A DNA stretch of 64,000 nucleotides from Apricaphanius iberus. Taxonomy: Eukaryota; Chordata; Actinopteri; Cyprinodontiformes; Aphaniidae. Below the pieces are notes generated by a model. That model ran no database searches, was not told the DNA's origin, and saw only the letters and a list, made by a program, of their open reading frames with translations. Positions 33,410 through 45,296 of this stretch are shown piece by piece (position 1 is the first letter of the stretch; each line of letters begins with the position of its first letter). Made by a program: the position numbers and the translations under genes. The stretch is taken from positions 447,501-511,500 of the forward strand of contig JAPXFQ010001411.1 in the NCBI GenBank assembly GCA_028564705.1, read 5' to 3'.

Positions 33410-34486
33410 GTGGTGGGACGTACAGGAGCTGAGGTTAACAAAAGTCCCTCAGTGAAGAGTGTCGCTGTAAGCTGTCAAGCCTGCACAAGCGAAAACCAAA
33501 CGGGAATGGATATCAACCTCCCATTCAAGCTTCCTAAAGGACTAATTGGAACCAAAAGTACAGCGCTGGTAAATATAAAAGATAAGGAAATAAACTGCTT
33601 GCTCGACACAGGTTCGCAAGTAACAACAGTTCCACAGTCATTTTATGACCAACATCTCTCAGATCAAAAGATAAAACCACTTCATGACATCCTAGAGGTG
33701 GAGGGAGCCGCAGGGAAATCCGTTCCCTACTTAGGATATATTGAAATGGTTGTCGTGTTTCCAAAGGAATTTATAGGAACTCCAATGGAAGTAAACACGC
33801 TTGCCTTGGTTGTCCCCAACCTAAGCACCTTCACTGAACCTCTTGTGTTAATAGGAACCAACACTCTCGACGTCCTTTACGATGTCTGCTCCAAAACCGG
33901 GATTTCCCACCAACCTATCCCAAGCGGCTACCAAGCAGTGCTCAAGGTGCTTGAAGTGAGACACAGACTTGCAATGGATCCCGAACCCCATGCCATGGTG
34001 AGGCTGGAGAATAGCTCCCAAGTAGTCCCGGCTGGGAAAGTTGTCATACTTGAGGGGGTCTCCACCGCCAGTGGGGTTCTAAACGAGAAATCTGTCCTGA
34101 TTGAGCATCCAGACTCATCTTCCTTGCCTGGAGGGTTGTTTGCTAAACCTACCCTGGTTCAACTTACGCCCCGGCGGCCCTGCAAGGTACCAGTCCACAT
34201 CTACAATGAGTCTGAACACAATGTTGTCATTCCCACAAAGTGCATCATAGCACAGATGAACACCTACCAAACAGTCTGTTCGCAGAAGCTCAGTGCAGCT
34301 TCATCCCAGGAACCTATGGAAACAAAGATGCCTTCAAAGTCCGCCCTACATTTTAATTTTGGTGAGTCCCTGATTTCACCTGAGTGGAAAGACCACATGA
34401 CAAGACGACTGAACAGTATGAGTGATGTGTTTGTACACAGATTTTGGCCGCACAGACAAAGTAAAACATCATATAAAGCTTTCTGA
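33410..34486 (+). pseudogene. pol: PNMA-type element: protease and linker
   Basis: Open for 358 codons. An aspartic protease motif CLLDTGSQVTTVP lies near codons 64-76, followed by the usual flap region (VEGAAGKSVPYLGYIEM) and a VLIGTNTLD block. A long linker leads to RT. The frame ends at 34486 by frameshift; the reading continues as HIKLSDETPFKQ, then a TGA, then ARPIHPQDIEAV in another frame. Confidence 0.8.
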
Positions 34487-34499
34487 TGAAACTCCTTTC

Positions 34500-35835
34500 A
34501 AACAGTGAGCACGTCCAATCCATCCACAGGACATTGAAGCAGTTCGCAGTCATATCCAGGAACTCCTTGATGCAGGGGTCATCAGGGAATCTGAGTCTCC
34601 GTTCTCTTCACCTATTGTGGTGGTGAGAAAGAAGAATGGCCAAGTCAGATTATGCATAGACTATCGGCGTTTAAACCTCCAAACCATAAAGGATGCATAC
34701 TCTCTCCCTAAGCTTGAGGACACGTTTAGTGCACTAAATGGCTCCCAGTGGTTTTCTGTACTTGACCTGAAATCAGGCTACTACCAGATAGAAGTAGAGG
34801 AGGCAGATAAACCAAAAACCGCCTTTGTGTGCCCCCTCGGCTTCTTGGAGTTTATTAGGATGCCACAAGGGGTGACAAATGCCCCGAGCACCTTTCAGAG
34901 GTTAATGGAGAAGTGCATGGGGGACATGCATCTTAAAGAAGTGCTTGTATTCCTTGACGACTTAATAATCTTCTCCAAGACCCTTGAAGAACATGAAGAG
35001 AGGCTAATGAAAGTGCTCTCAAGATTAAAAGAATCGGTCTCAAAATGTCACCCGAGAAATGTGTCTTTTTCCAGACATCAGTCCGTTACCTTGGACATGT
35101 AGTCTCAAGAGATGGGGTACAGACTGATCCAGAGAAGACGGCTGCTCTCAAGACCTGGCCTGTCCCGAAAATTCTTCGAGAACTTAGATCCTTCCTCGGT
35201 TTTGCAGGATATTATAGGAGATTCGTCAAAGGATATTCCCACACCATGAAGCCCCTCCATGACCTGACTTCTGGATATCCACCCTCCCGGAAAGGACTCA
35301 AGATACCAGATGAACTGGGCCAGTACCGAGACCCAAAAGAACCCTGCGGGGAAAGATGGACTCCCACCTGCCAACAAGCATTTGAGGAGATAATTCAAAA
35401 ACTGACCACCGCCCCTGTGCTGGGATTTGCCGACCATCAGAGACCATACGTGCTTCACACAGATGCCAGCACTACTGGGCTAGGCTCAGTCCTCTATCAA
35501 GAACAGGAAAGTCAGATGAGAGTGATCGGCTATGCAAGTCGAGGGCTGTCGCGGAGTGAAAGTCGCTACCCAGCGCATAAATTAGAGTTTTTGGCGCTAA
35601 AATGGTGTCACTGAAAAGTTTGTAGATTATCTCTATGGCAACCACTTCACTGTTGTAACAGATAGCAATCCACTAACCTATGTACTGACCTCAGCAAAAC
35701 TGGATGCGACGAGCTACAGGTGGTTAGCAGCATTATCCACGTTCTCCTTCAAGCTCATCTACCACCCAGGAAAACAGAACGTTGATGCTGATGGTCTTTC
35801 TCGCAGGCCACACGGGAAGCTAGAGGATGATCCTA
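34500..35835 (+). pseudogene. pol: PNMA-type element: reverse transcriptase and RNase H
   Basis: RT runs through VRKKNGQVRLCIDYRRLN, FSVLDLKSGYYQI, RMPQGVTNAPSTFQ and the catalytic VFLDDLIIFS. A frameshift near 35045 moves to CVFFQTSVRYLGHVVS and the thumb/connection (FLGFAGYYRRFVKGY). RNase H has VLHTDASTTGLGSVL; its frame breaks near 35605. It continues to VVTDSNPLTYVLTSAKLDA and FKLIYHPGKQNVDADGLSRR by ~35820. All catalytic acidic residues that I can check are present, so the damage is mainly indels. Confidence 0.85.
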
Positions 35836-36714
35836 AGTCACAGAAAGAGAGAAAACGCATTCTTCAGTTCACAAAGGGTCACCTATCTGATCCGGAGAAC
35901 GTTGACGCTGTCAGCGAGGAAATCATCCAAGCAATTTGTGAGAGGCAGCTGATCTACAGCTCTGAGGATGATGGCGGTTACGCTGACAACATTGTTCTTG
36001 TTGAGTGCCTAGCCATCTCTGGGAATGCGGTGCCAAGTTGCTTTCAACAAGCAGATGACATCCCTGACATTCCCCACCTGTCTGAAGCCGACATTGCAGC
36101 TAAGCAGAGATCAGATCAATGCCTAAAACATGTCATCTTACAAATTGAGAGTGGAAGTACACCACCTCCTACCCTGTGGGAGGATCTCCCTGAACTGCCT
36201 CTTCTACTAAGGGAGTTGAGTCGCCTTGAGTTGGTGAATAATGTTCTGTACAGACGACGCCAAGAAAGTTCCAAAACACTGTACCAACTTGTCCTACCTG
36301 TTGAGCTCCGGGGCAGTTTTAACTAGCCTCCACGACCATATGGGTCATATGGGAGTGGACCGCACCCTAGATCTTGTCAGGAGCAGGTTCTACTGGCCGA
36401 GGATGGCTATGGATGTGGAGAAGAAAGTGAAGACTTGTGGCAGGTGCATCAGAAGGAAAGCGCTGCCAGAGAAAGCTGCACCCCTTGTTAACATCACAAC
36501 CACAAGGCCCCTCGAACTTCTCTGTATAGATTTCCTTTCCTTTGAACCTGATAAGAGTGGCACCAAAGACATCCTTGTAATCACGGACCATTTCACCAAA
36601 TTTGCTGTTGCAATCCCAACACCCAATCAAAAGGCCCGTACAGTGGCAAAGTGCCTGTGGGAGAACTTCATGGTGTACTATGGCATGCCAGAAAAGTTGC
36701 ACAGCGACTTTCAT
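35836..36714 (+). pseudogene. pol: PNMA-type element: integrase, truncated in the core
   Basis: A poorly conserved linker (35840-36230) leads to the zinc-binding HHCC domain (HDHMGHMGVDRTLDLVRSRF, then CGRCIRRK), with a frame change near 36320. The core begins LLCIDFLSFEPD (first Asp) and VITDHFTKFAVAIPT. It breaks off at KLHSD, the second catalytic Asp, so the catalytic Glu and C-terminal domain are lost. The downstream sequence is unrelated and AT-rich. Confidence 0.8.
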
Positions 36715-38490
36715 TTAATATATGTTACTCGGTTATTACATAGTTAGTTAAAGGGTTACATAACACTTAGGCCAAAAGTTCTACATTTACAGATAGAAGA
36801 CTATTGGACGATAACTTGAACTTGCTTTGTGGTCCTGTTAATGAAAAAGTGAAATACCAATGCAGGCCATTTTACCATTTACCATATCGCATACCACCCA
36901 AAGGGACATCAAACATAGAACAATTACTTAGGCATGCGTATTGGCATGTCTAGACAATTTTACTGCCACTGGAGACTAACGATGAAGAAACCTGAGTGAA
37001 TCTCAATGAGCAGAGATTATTTTAAGCAGAGTTTGGAAAGTATGAAAGTTTTTTCTATGATGTTTAATGCTATATTTGTATGAGAATCCTCTTAGAGTGA
37101 GAAAAGTAAAAATAAAGCAATAGCCTTCACTAAAATATTCTATTCTTTTTTGTTCTTTGATGTGCTTAACATTTCTTCATTGTAAAAATGGCTGACCAAG
37201 GGTGCCTTACAAAGACCACCACTGTTTATATTTTCCATTTCTGTTCATATAGAATTAGTATTCCTTTACACATATCACACATAACACCACACCTGATCTT
37301 ACTGAGTTCTTTGTTCACACACAGTGTAGGAAATTAGGTTTAATTTGCCTCCAGATGCAGATTCTCTAAACTATGGGAAAGCATATAATGTATTACAAAT
37401 GAAAAAAAAACAGCATTACATAAAGCTGAATGGTGATACTGATTAGTTTCACTGCATCCAACTGTCAGTGATCATGAGAGTGAAAAAAAACACATCACCT
37501 AACATGAAGTATGTTCGTGATAGTGTATCCCTGGCAACCTTTGAAAGCACCTCTGTCTGAGCTGTTGTGTGTGCTGTCCTCTCTTCCCGTGACATTGCAT
37601 TCAGTCACATCATGAGATGAGCAGCAGATTGAGAGCTCAGAGTGGAGTGCCTTTGTGGTGGATCAGGCTGATCTGAGGTCCAAAAGCTGCTGTTCTCTGC
37701 AGTACTGTCAGCTGTTTACCCCTGACAGTCACCTTCTCGTTTCAAAGGTTATCAGAAAACTGACATATAAAAATAATACAAAATGTTCCTCAAAACATTA
37801 TAATGAAATAGTTGGATCATGAATTTATTAAACAATATTTATTCTTCAGGTTTCCTTTTGCTGTGTGCAGAGGGAACATTTTGTTTTTAAAACCTAAAGT
37901 ACCTCTTCAGTATGCAGATTTGAGAACTTATTAAAGCTTATTCCTAACTGGAAAAATGTAATTTGTGTTGAATTTCAATTAGATGTTAATCAGTACCCTG
38001 GGTTGTCTCATCTCAGCTCCACTCTATCACTGTCTACTTCTGTCTTTCTGATTGGTAACATGTATGTTTATAACCTATTGTGATACTATGAGTAAGATTA
38101 TATATTGTGATTTTAAAAACTGGATTTAAATGTAGAAAAACTGTGACAGCATTCTTAATACTCCAAACTGTTTCATACCTCCATAACACATCCAGATTAT
38201 TACAGTTGATCCACTGAAACGAGAAAAAAAAAATTGATTACAGCCACCAAATAGCGGTCATACTTTAATTTTATTTCAAAACATACTGTCATCATTAATT
38301 TTTCTATTCAAATTCTAAAAAACAAAATAATATAAATTTACATAAAACATCACAATGTATCCGCGTATCAATATTTTCTTACATCTCTAATAAACTTTTA
38401 ATATAAGTTTTGAATAAATGTGACATTTATAAATCTTGCCATTTTCCTATATTATAGGTACTTATATGTACATATATGTACCTAATGTAC
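36715..38490. other. Unassigned AT-rich region
   Basis: No open frame above 60 codons and no recognisable element in ~1.8 kb. A less AT-rich patch at 37540-37740 has no coding signal. It may be unique host DNA. Confidence 0.5.
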
Positions 38491-38497
38491 CTATATA

Positions 38498-38785
38498 CAG
38501 CACAGACCAAAAGTTTGGACAAACCTTCTCGTTCAGTGTTTTTTCTTTATTTTCATGACTACATTGTATATTCTCAATTAAGGGCATAAAAACTAAGAAT
38601 AAACACATGATGTATGGAATTACTGTATGTACTTAAACAAAAAAAGGTAAAATAACTGAAAACATGTTATATTTTAGATTCCTCAAAGTAGCCACCTTTT
38701 TCTCTGATTACTGTTTTGCATTCTCTTGAGCTTCAAGAAGTAGTCACCCGAAATGGTTTTCCAACAGTCTTGCAGAACTTGTAAC
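38498..38785 (-). mobile_element. Tc1-like transposon, 3' terminus and transposase C-terminus
   Basis: Following TA at 38496-38497, CAGCACAGACCAAAAGTTTGG begins the terminal repeat of a widespread fish Tc1-type family. Reading the minus strand, codons for LQDCWKTISGDYFLKL and AVIREKGGYFEESKI-like residues (the Tc1 transposase C-terminus) end near 38680. The copy is cut at ~38785, so only the last ~290 bp remain. Confidence 0.7.
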
Positions 38786-39111
38786 TTAAATTATTCTTGA
38801 TAAATTGAGTGTAACAGGGTACCAGCTCCTCACTTACGTGAGAAACAGTATTATTATTAGACCAGACTATAAGTCAGTCTGAAAGGTGAATTCTGTAGCA
38901 CAATGAACAATAAACACTGAAGAAGCACAGAGACCAATCTCAAGTCTACTTTATCCACCAAACTGCTCAAACAAACAGGATAAAACTCAGGCTAGAATAG
39001 ATAGGCTATTATGCTATGCTATGTGATGCTAAATGGATAATGCTAAACTTCAAACACGATGGACAGAAGTAAACACAACGTCACCGGAAGGTCTGCCTCA
39101 CGGGCTTACGT
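38786..39111. other. Unassigned flank
   Basis: About 325 bp between the Tc1 fragment and the family-B LTR. No gene or repeat recognised. Confidence 0.4.
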
Positions 39112-39612
39112 TGTAAGCGTATGTAATCAGAAAAAACATTAAAACAAAATGATGAGAAAGATTCCTTCATTATTTGGAGGTTATTAATTAGAACTTGTTT
39201 AATCTAGCAAGGAGGAACAGTGTATTCAGCTGTTGCGAATACAGAGTATTCGCAACAGCTGAACCTGCCTTCTACAAATGACACGGACCTTTTATATATT
39301 TAGTCAACCTTACTATTATCAATACCATATCTGCAAACAATTCATCTCACTGGCTACCGCAGACTCCCAGGCATCTTCGTCAGATAGGAGAGGCTCAATC
39401 TTAGAACACGTCAGGATGTTCAGTGCTCCGAGGGTATCTCCATGGTAATACAGGACGTAGGAATTATAGTATCAGTTCATTTGACCTGACCTATTATTAT
39501 ACAGTGTCACACAATTAGACTACCACTATATCAAGAAGATAAAGCAGACAGTTCTCTCATTATGTAAGAATACACAGAACAGGTCATTCTTACTATACAT
39601 TTTCCGATAACA
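39112..39612 (-). repeat. 3' LTR of family-B copy 2
   Basis: About 501 bp, minus strand, TGTTATCGG...GCTTACA, after a G-rich polypurine tract. A TATA box (AATATATAAAAGG on the minus strand) lies at 39300-39288. The U5 side resembles the 26384-26896 LTR (AATGAAGGAATC / AACCTCCAA words). U3 is quite different from copy 1, so the two belong to subfamilies. Confidence 0.65.
39225..39263 (-). promoter_or_regulatory. Perfect 18-bp hairpin at predicted RNA 5' end of family-B LTR
   Basis: TTCAGCTGTTGCGAATAC (39225-39242), loop AGA, then its exact reverse complement (39246-39263). On the element's sense strand it begins 25-37 nt downstream of the TATA box, so it would sit at the very start of the transcript (R region). 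A palindrome of this quality in an otherwise AT-rich LTR is unlikely by chance. A role like TAR or a polyadenylation hairpin is inference. Confidence 0.7.
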
Positions 39613-40330
39613 GTCCCCCCCCCTTTTTATCATAACTTAGTGATAAACAAACAAACAAAACAAAAAAACAAATAATTAAGAATTGCACATTTAGAAACTA
39701 CCACTATTGGGAAGGCAGGCAGTAGGAAAAAAGACAATAATAAATCAAGAACAAATTATATTTTGCATTACAGATCACAGTAAATCTTCTGAACAAAATT
39801 GTCTTAATCTATACATCCTTCTTAATGACATTATCTGATCCGATACAGAACCACATTCAAAAACCAGATAGATAGACAACCTCTGAGCCTATGGTCGTGT
39901 TTGCGTCTCTCCCGACTGTGTGGGAAAAAAGAATCTGGTGGCCCCCATGCGCCCTAGGTGGCCTTTCTGTATGGCTCCTCATCAGTCAGGATGCCTAAGA
40001 GATAAATGCAAAACACAGAAAAGCAGTATCAGTCAAGTACACAATAAAAAAGTCGAAAATCCTTAGCACAAGTTGAAACGTGTACTCTTCCCTTAAATAA
40101 GACTTGCATCCACAGTGTGAACCCCACATTCACCATTTAAAGAGGTTACTCAAAAAAACACAGATCAGTAGTAATCAACAATAAGAATAACATCAATCAC
40201 CACAGAACCTAGAAAATAAAAACTTAAAAATTTACAAAATAAACCTTTAACCTCAGTTATGCTCAGGTACACTTCACTACTCCCAAATTATGCTAAGAAA
40301 ACAAATCACACAAGGATCAAAGGTTTTACA

Positions 40331-41437
40331 ATCCCCACCAATTCATAAATAAATATGAATAAATAAAATAAATAATGCTAATAAAATGAACTCAACTGGA
40401 ATTGAGCAAGAAAGGAAAAATAAAAATTTCACCAAACGATTGAAGTGCTGCAAACTGAAAAAAAAATGAAAGTAATAAATAAAATAATAAAAAATGAAAA
40501 AAATGGCAACCCTTAGCTCCGTGCTCCACCTTGATGAGAGACCCTGCTGAATTTCAGTGAAATTCATACTCACACAAAAGAAAACAAGGCCTTGGTCACA
40601 GAAAAAAAAAACATCAGAAAAACCAAGTTCACAAAGTGAACTACAGTTAATCATCAATGAATGAAAGGTAATTCATCATACACCTGTAATCCAATCAGTC
40701 ATCCAACACGAGGGAGGTCCAGACTGTCCATGCCATATCCTCCTTCTTCATCTCCTCCTCAACGTATGCGTCATGTACGTCATTACCAGTAGGCTCAGCC
40801 AGAGATTTTTCCATCATCTGGTGTGTAAAAGTTCTGTCAGACACTCTGACCATTAGTTCCCAACTGCAAGGAATAACACAACAGCAAGCCCCTCTTTCAT
40901 GACCATCAGGCCTTCAGTAGGTGATACCTCAACCACAGACAGCGTTCAGTGTCTCATGGCATTTGATCCATCACTCCTTGGAGAACCTCTACTGCAATCC
41001 TTAGAAGTAATAGTAGACTAGGAAAGTGGGAGAGTGGGTTCAGGTCCCCCCTCTCATGCCACAGCATGCAAGGTCAACCTTGGCCAACCCACACCGCTTG
41101 GCTAACGAGTCCAACCTCATTAATTGAGAGAGCAGATCAGCATCAAAGGAAATCAATCACTTAATTGTCTCCAGCTCAATCCATACTGTGTTCATGTGAG
41201 GAGAGATAATTACACCATACAAAAAAACAAACATGATACAAGTCCACCTCACACAAGGCGCCGAAGGTTATTCATATGAATTAAAACCCTCGCAAAATAT
41301 AAATCCCCTAAAAAAATAAAACAATAGAATCAATAATGGACTACTACTTGACCTCACTAAAACCACCTGATCTGACCAAAATTAGTTCATGACTGAAATT
41401 CATGCAAGCATTTTACATCCCCGGCTAAGCTAAGAAT
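40331..41437. other. Unassigned; possibly 5' internal part of family-B copy 2
   Basis: The first part (40331-40660) is A-rich simple sequence. 40680-41200 is more complex, and its minus strand shows short open stretches in changing frames that I could not assign. The ORF at 40343-40657 is low-complexity. No supported gene. Confidence 0.35.
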
Positions 41438-42527
41438 TCCATTCAATTCACTTTTATTTATATAGCGCCAATTCACAACAAATGTAATCTCAAAGCACTT
41501 TACAACAAAACTCATGTCAATACAATTATACAAAGATTCCAATTTAAAACTTTTCTATCTAAGGAATCACAGCAGATTGCGATGATTCATCAACTTGAGG
41601 TTGTGCTTGGATCATGCAGATTCCAACCACAGCTATTCCTCAGTAATCCCTCAAACTGACAAAGCATATAGTGACAGTGGAGAGGAGAAACTCCCCTTTA
41701 ACAGGAAGAAACTTCCAGCAGAACCTGGCTCAGTACAAGCAGTCATCTGCACGACCGTCTGGGGGTCTGAGAGCACAGAGAAGAGACACCATGGAGGATG
41801 CTCAGTGACTTTGAGCATCATCTGGGCCGATGTTCCCCATCCAGCAGGGGGCATTGTAGTTGAGCAGGGTACCAGACCGTGTGGAGCTTCTATAGGGAGA
41901 AAAACACTGAGAGAAAACTGGGTTAAAAATCACATTAACAGCAGAAAAAATATATTGGAGTGGTAGGAGAAAAAAGTAGAAGAGACAAGACAAGTGGTCA
42001 GTCTGTTTGAACTCCAACAGTCTAAACCTATAGCAGCCAAACTAAAAAATAGCTCAGGATAGCCTAAGCCACTAACTATAAGCTTTATCAAAAATGAAGG
42101 TTTTAAGCCTGGTCTTGAAGACATACAGAGTATCTGCCTCATGGACTAAAACTGGGAGTTGGTTCCACAGGAGAGGAGCCTGATAACTAAAACATCTGCC
42201 TCCCATTCTACTTTTAAAAATCCTAGGAACTACTAGTAGACCTGCATTCTGAGAACAAAGTGCTCTGTTAGAAACATATGGAACCATCAGATCTCTGATG
42301 TACGATTGAACTTGATTATTAAAGGCTTTATAAGTAAGAAGGAGGATCTTAAACTCTATTCTGGATTTAACAGGGAGCCAGTGGTACACCAAATCCCTGA
42401 GATCTGGTGTAAATTGAAAGAGTATTTTCATTGTAGGGAATAGAACACAAATAAAAAAATCAATAAAGACTAAATTACTGCCCACTGTTAGAAAAATTAT
42501 CAAATAAAATGAAAACCCCAAAAACAC
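41438..42527 (-). pseudogene. L2 LINE 3' end: RT C-terminal region and 3' UTR
   Basis: Minus-strand codons from about 42440 to 42072 encode the end of an L2-type polyprotein: LPVKSRIEFKILLLTYKAF, SYIRDLMVPYVSNRAL, LVVPRIFKSRMGGRCFSYQ, then LWNQLPV and FKTRLKTFIFDKAYS. A ~600-bp 3' UTR follows and ends in a TTTATATAGCGCCAATTCAC-type tail at ~41450. The same family is seen at 60046-61690. The 5' part is absent; upstream codons are not homologous. Confidence 0.75.
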
Positions 42528-42851
42528 AGGCTAAGGGAAGCCTTAAATAAAATTAAAAAACAACAAAAATGCTCAAATCTGATCTTGCTAAAAAAGAAGC
42601 AAATTGTATGCTAAGAATAAACTAAATGCAATATTCATCCACTGAAAAGATTGCGTAAAACAAAAAAATCCTAAAACAAACATCCTATAACCCCCCACCT
42701 CAATTTACATGATAAAATTGTTCAATCGTGTTGAATTAATTTAGTTTTTTCACTTAAAGTTGTTATAAAAAATGAATTACTACTAATTTTTTTAATACAT
42801 ATTAACTTGATATAATATTTAATTTATCATAGAACATAACCTTAAATACTG

Positions 42852-43085
42852 TTGGGATTAAAAGATTATTCTCTGTTTTTTATTTTGCTGGATGAACTCC
42901 CATCTCCAATGTGAAACTGCTGATTACTGATGTGTGGAGCCCAACATCTTCCTCCAGCGGAACCTTTAATAGAAATAATCCCCAGACACAGAGAGAACAA
43001 ACAGAAAGACACCAGTCTTCTGTTTTAAGACGTGCACCTGATATCAGATGGAGTCAGGACAGAGGACTGTCGTGACTGACTTCTT
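42852..43085 (-). repeat. Family-A copy 2: distal part of its 3' LTR
   Basis: The minus strand to the left of the L1 ends in TTTTAATCCCAACA (TG at 42852 on plus) and carries an ATTAAA-type poly(A) signal within TCTATTAAAGG. It also holds the U5-like GTTGGGCTCCACAC. Together with 48655-48977 it gives an LTR of about 555 bp, close to the 605 bp of copy 1. It is separated from its other part by the L1. Confidence 0.5.
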
Positions 43086-43169
43086 TTTTTTTCAACACAA
43101 TTTATTGAACATTTTTATATTTTGAATTTTACAAAATGTCATTCCTGAACAGTTGGATGACAGAAACAC

Positions 43170-44730
43170 CTACCACCACCCCACACCCACACACACACAC
43201 AATCCCCAAACTGAGTGCAATTGTGTTGCTCTCAAAATTTTGTTATATACTGTACATATCAATACTTCACAAAAAGAAAAGTTGAATAAATAAAAATAAA
43301 AAGGGAATCCAATATCAAAGTACAAGTTTGCTTTTCTGTTGACAGAAAAAGAAGTAATTTCCTTAAAATGTTGAAGTACGGGGTTCCAGTTTTTATAAAA
43401 ATGTTCTGTACTGCCCCTCAACGAGAATTTGATTTTTTCTAACTTTAAGAAGGACATCGTGTCCCGTAACCAGGATGTTGCAGAGGGCGGTACCGGGTTC
43501 TTCCACAAAAGTAGTATTTTGCATCGGGCTATGAGTGAAGTAAATGAGACAATATTTTTTTGCTTTGATGACAATTTTATCCCTGGTTTAGGTATACCAA
43601 ATATTGCAATGCGAGGGCACGGTTCAAGGTCATGTCCCAATTTGTCCGAAATTGTTCTAAAATATGATTTCCAGTAGCTTTGTAGCGGAGGACAAGACCA
43701 AAACATATGTGTATGAATACAGGGAGTTTGAGAGCATCTATCACATATGTCTGAAGCGCTTGGGTATATCTTTGCTAGTCTGGATTTGCTATAGTGCGCC
43801 CTATGGGTCACTTTGAACTATATCACTTGTAATCTTACACAAGATGAGCAGGACTTTATTTCCCCGAGCGCAGCAAACCACCAGTCTTCATTCAAGGAAA
43901 AACCCAGTTCTGTCTTCCAGTCAGTCTTAATCTTTGCCAAGGCGTGAGTCTGGGGTAAGTAAGTTGTATAAAAAGGAGATATGACGTTTGGATTTTTTAA
44001 CAAGAGGACGGAGAAGATCAATTCCAGATTGGGGAGGCAAAACCGGGAATGAAGGGGTATTAGATTTGAAGAAATTACGGATTTGAAAATATCTGAATAG
44101 GTCAGCTGAACTGAAGGTTAAATTTAGAACGAAGATCTTCAAAACTGGAAAAAGTTCAATCTGTGTAAAAATCTCCAATTGTTCGTAAACCTTGCCTTAC
44201 CCAGACAGAAAATCGAGTGTCCATCTGAGCAGGTTTAAATAAGATGTTCCGAACAGGAGTACTGAGAGCCAGCGTTTCTCAATTACAATTGTTTGATTTG
44301 CTGCCAAATTTTTAATGTGACTGATACAATTGGATTGTCTGTATACTGTTTGAGTTTTAATTTTCCAGGATAATATAATAAAGCCACCAAAGAATGTTGA
44401 CAGGATTCACGCTCTAACTGACACCATACTGTATCAGGATAAAAAGCCCAATATAAAATTTGTTTGCATATTGCATGCCCAGTAATAGTGTTGCAAGTCA
44501 GGTAGTCCTAGACCACCATCTACTCTAGCCCTTTGTAATAATGATTTTTGAAGCCTAGGTGGTTTGTAGCTCAATATGTATGATGGAATTAGGCCATTGA
44601 TATTGGTAAAAAAAGATTTGGGTAGATATAAAGGGAGGCACTGAAACAAATATAGGAAACGGGGGACAATGTTCATCTTTACGCTTTGTACCCTTCCAGC
44701 CAAAGTAAGTTGGAGTTTGTCCCACTGTAG
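43170..44730 (-). pseudogene. L1 ORF2, C-terminal region
   Basis: Fragments in different frames: RVQSVKMNIVPRFLYLFQCLPLYLP (44700-44620), LLQRARVDGGLGLPDLQHYYWA (44540-44465), and near 43811-43400 MTHRAHYSKSRLAKIYP, CDRCSQTPCIHTHMFWSCPPLQSYW and WKNPVPPSATSWL. The Cys/His cluster with FWSCP is the usual L1 C-terminal motif. Frames break at least three times. A stop lies near 43330 and the 3' UTR is short. Confidence 0.8.
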
Positions 44731-44769
44731 AAGGTCCTCCTTTACTTTGCCAAGGAGAACAGCGAAGTT

Positions 44770-45170
44770 CCATCCATCAATCCATCATCTTCCGCTTATC
44801 CGAGGTCAGGTCGCGGCGGCAGTAGCCTAAGCAAAGAGACCCAGACCTCCTCTCCCCGGCTACTTGGGCCAGCTCCTCGGGAGGAATCCCGAGGCGTTCC
44901 AAGGCCAGCTGGGAGACATAATCCCTCCAGCGAGTCATGGGTCTTCCCCTGGGTCTCCTCCCGGTGGGACGTGCCCAGAACACCTCACCAGGGAGAAGTC
45001 CAGGAAGCATCCTGACCAGATGCCCGAGCCACCTCAACTGGCTCCTCTCGATGTGGAGGAGCAGCGGCTCTACTCTGAGCCCCCTCCTGATCACCGAGCT
45101 TCTCACCCTATCTCTAAGGGAGAGCCCAGCCACTCTACGGAGGAAACTCATTTTAGCCGCCTGTTTCCGC
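44770..45170 (-). mobile_element. RTE-clade LINE (Rex3/Expander-like) 3' fragment
   Basis: A 401-bp insert in the L1 with a 13-bp target duplication GAACAGCGAAGTT (44757-44769 and 45171-45183). The minus strand encodes the last 124 residues of an RTE polyprotein (RRVAGLSLRDRVRSSVIR, LRWLGHLVRM, GRRPRGRPMTRWRDYV, RLGIPPEELAQVAGERR). A very short 3' UTR and a GATG/GGAT-type tail follow (CCATCCATCAATCCATC on plus). It is strongly 5'-truncated, as is usual for this clade. Confidence 0.9.
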
Positions 45171-45296
45171 GAACAGCGAAGTTGTCATCAAAAAGACTCT
45201 TCATGGTTTGTGAAATTTGGTTGTGGAAAACGTAAATGGTATGCTAGGAGACATATTTTTCTCTGGTTGATTGATGGTGAAAAAAGTCACTTTTTT

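Larger units (their letters stand above)
31638..36714 (+). mobile_element. PNMA-type Ty3/gypsy retrotransposon, 3'-truncated
   Basis: Order on the plus strand: N-terminal PNMA-like domain, gag, zinc knuckle, protease, RT, RNase H, integrase. The gag resembles the capsid from which vertebrate PNMA/ZCCHC-type genes were domesticated (family knowledge, not a search result). At least five frame changes or stops are present. Homology stops inside the integrase core at about 36710, after which unrelated AT-rich DNA begins, so the 3' end and 3' LTR are missing. Confidence 0.85.
39112..40330 (-). mobile_element. LTR retrovirus-like element family B, copy 2
   Basis: On the minus strand: internal non-coding sequence (40330-39633), a polypurine tract rich in G (39632-39613, AAAAAGGGGGGGGGGGAC-like), and a 3' LTR (39612-39112). 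Internal blocks match copy 1 (27071-27640), including CTTAATGACATTATCTGAT, TATGGTCGTGTT and TCAGTAGTAATCAACA. No gag, pol or env frame is preserved. The right boundary is only where homology with copy 1 ends; sequence to ~41220 may still belong to it. Confidence 0.65.

Noticed and set aside
37540..37740. Less AT-rich patch as a possible exon
   Set aside because: No open frame or splice signals on either strand.
40343..40657. 104-codon Phe-rich ORF
   Set aside because: Derived from A-rich simple sequence.
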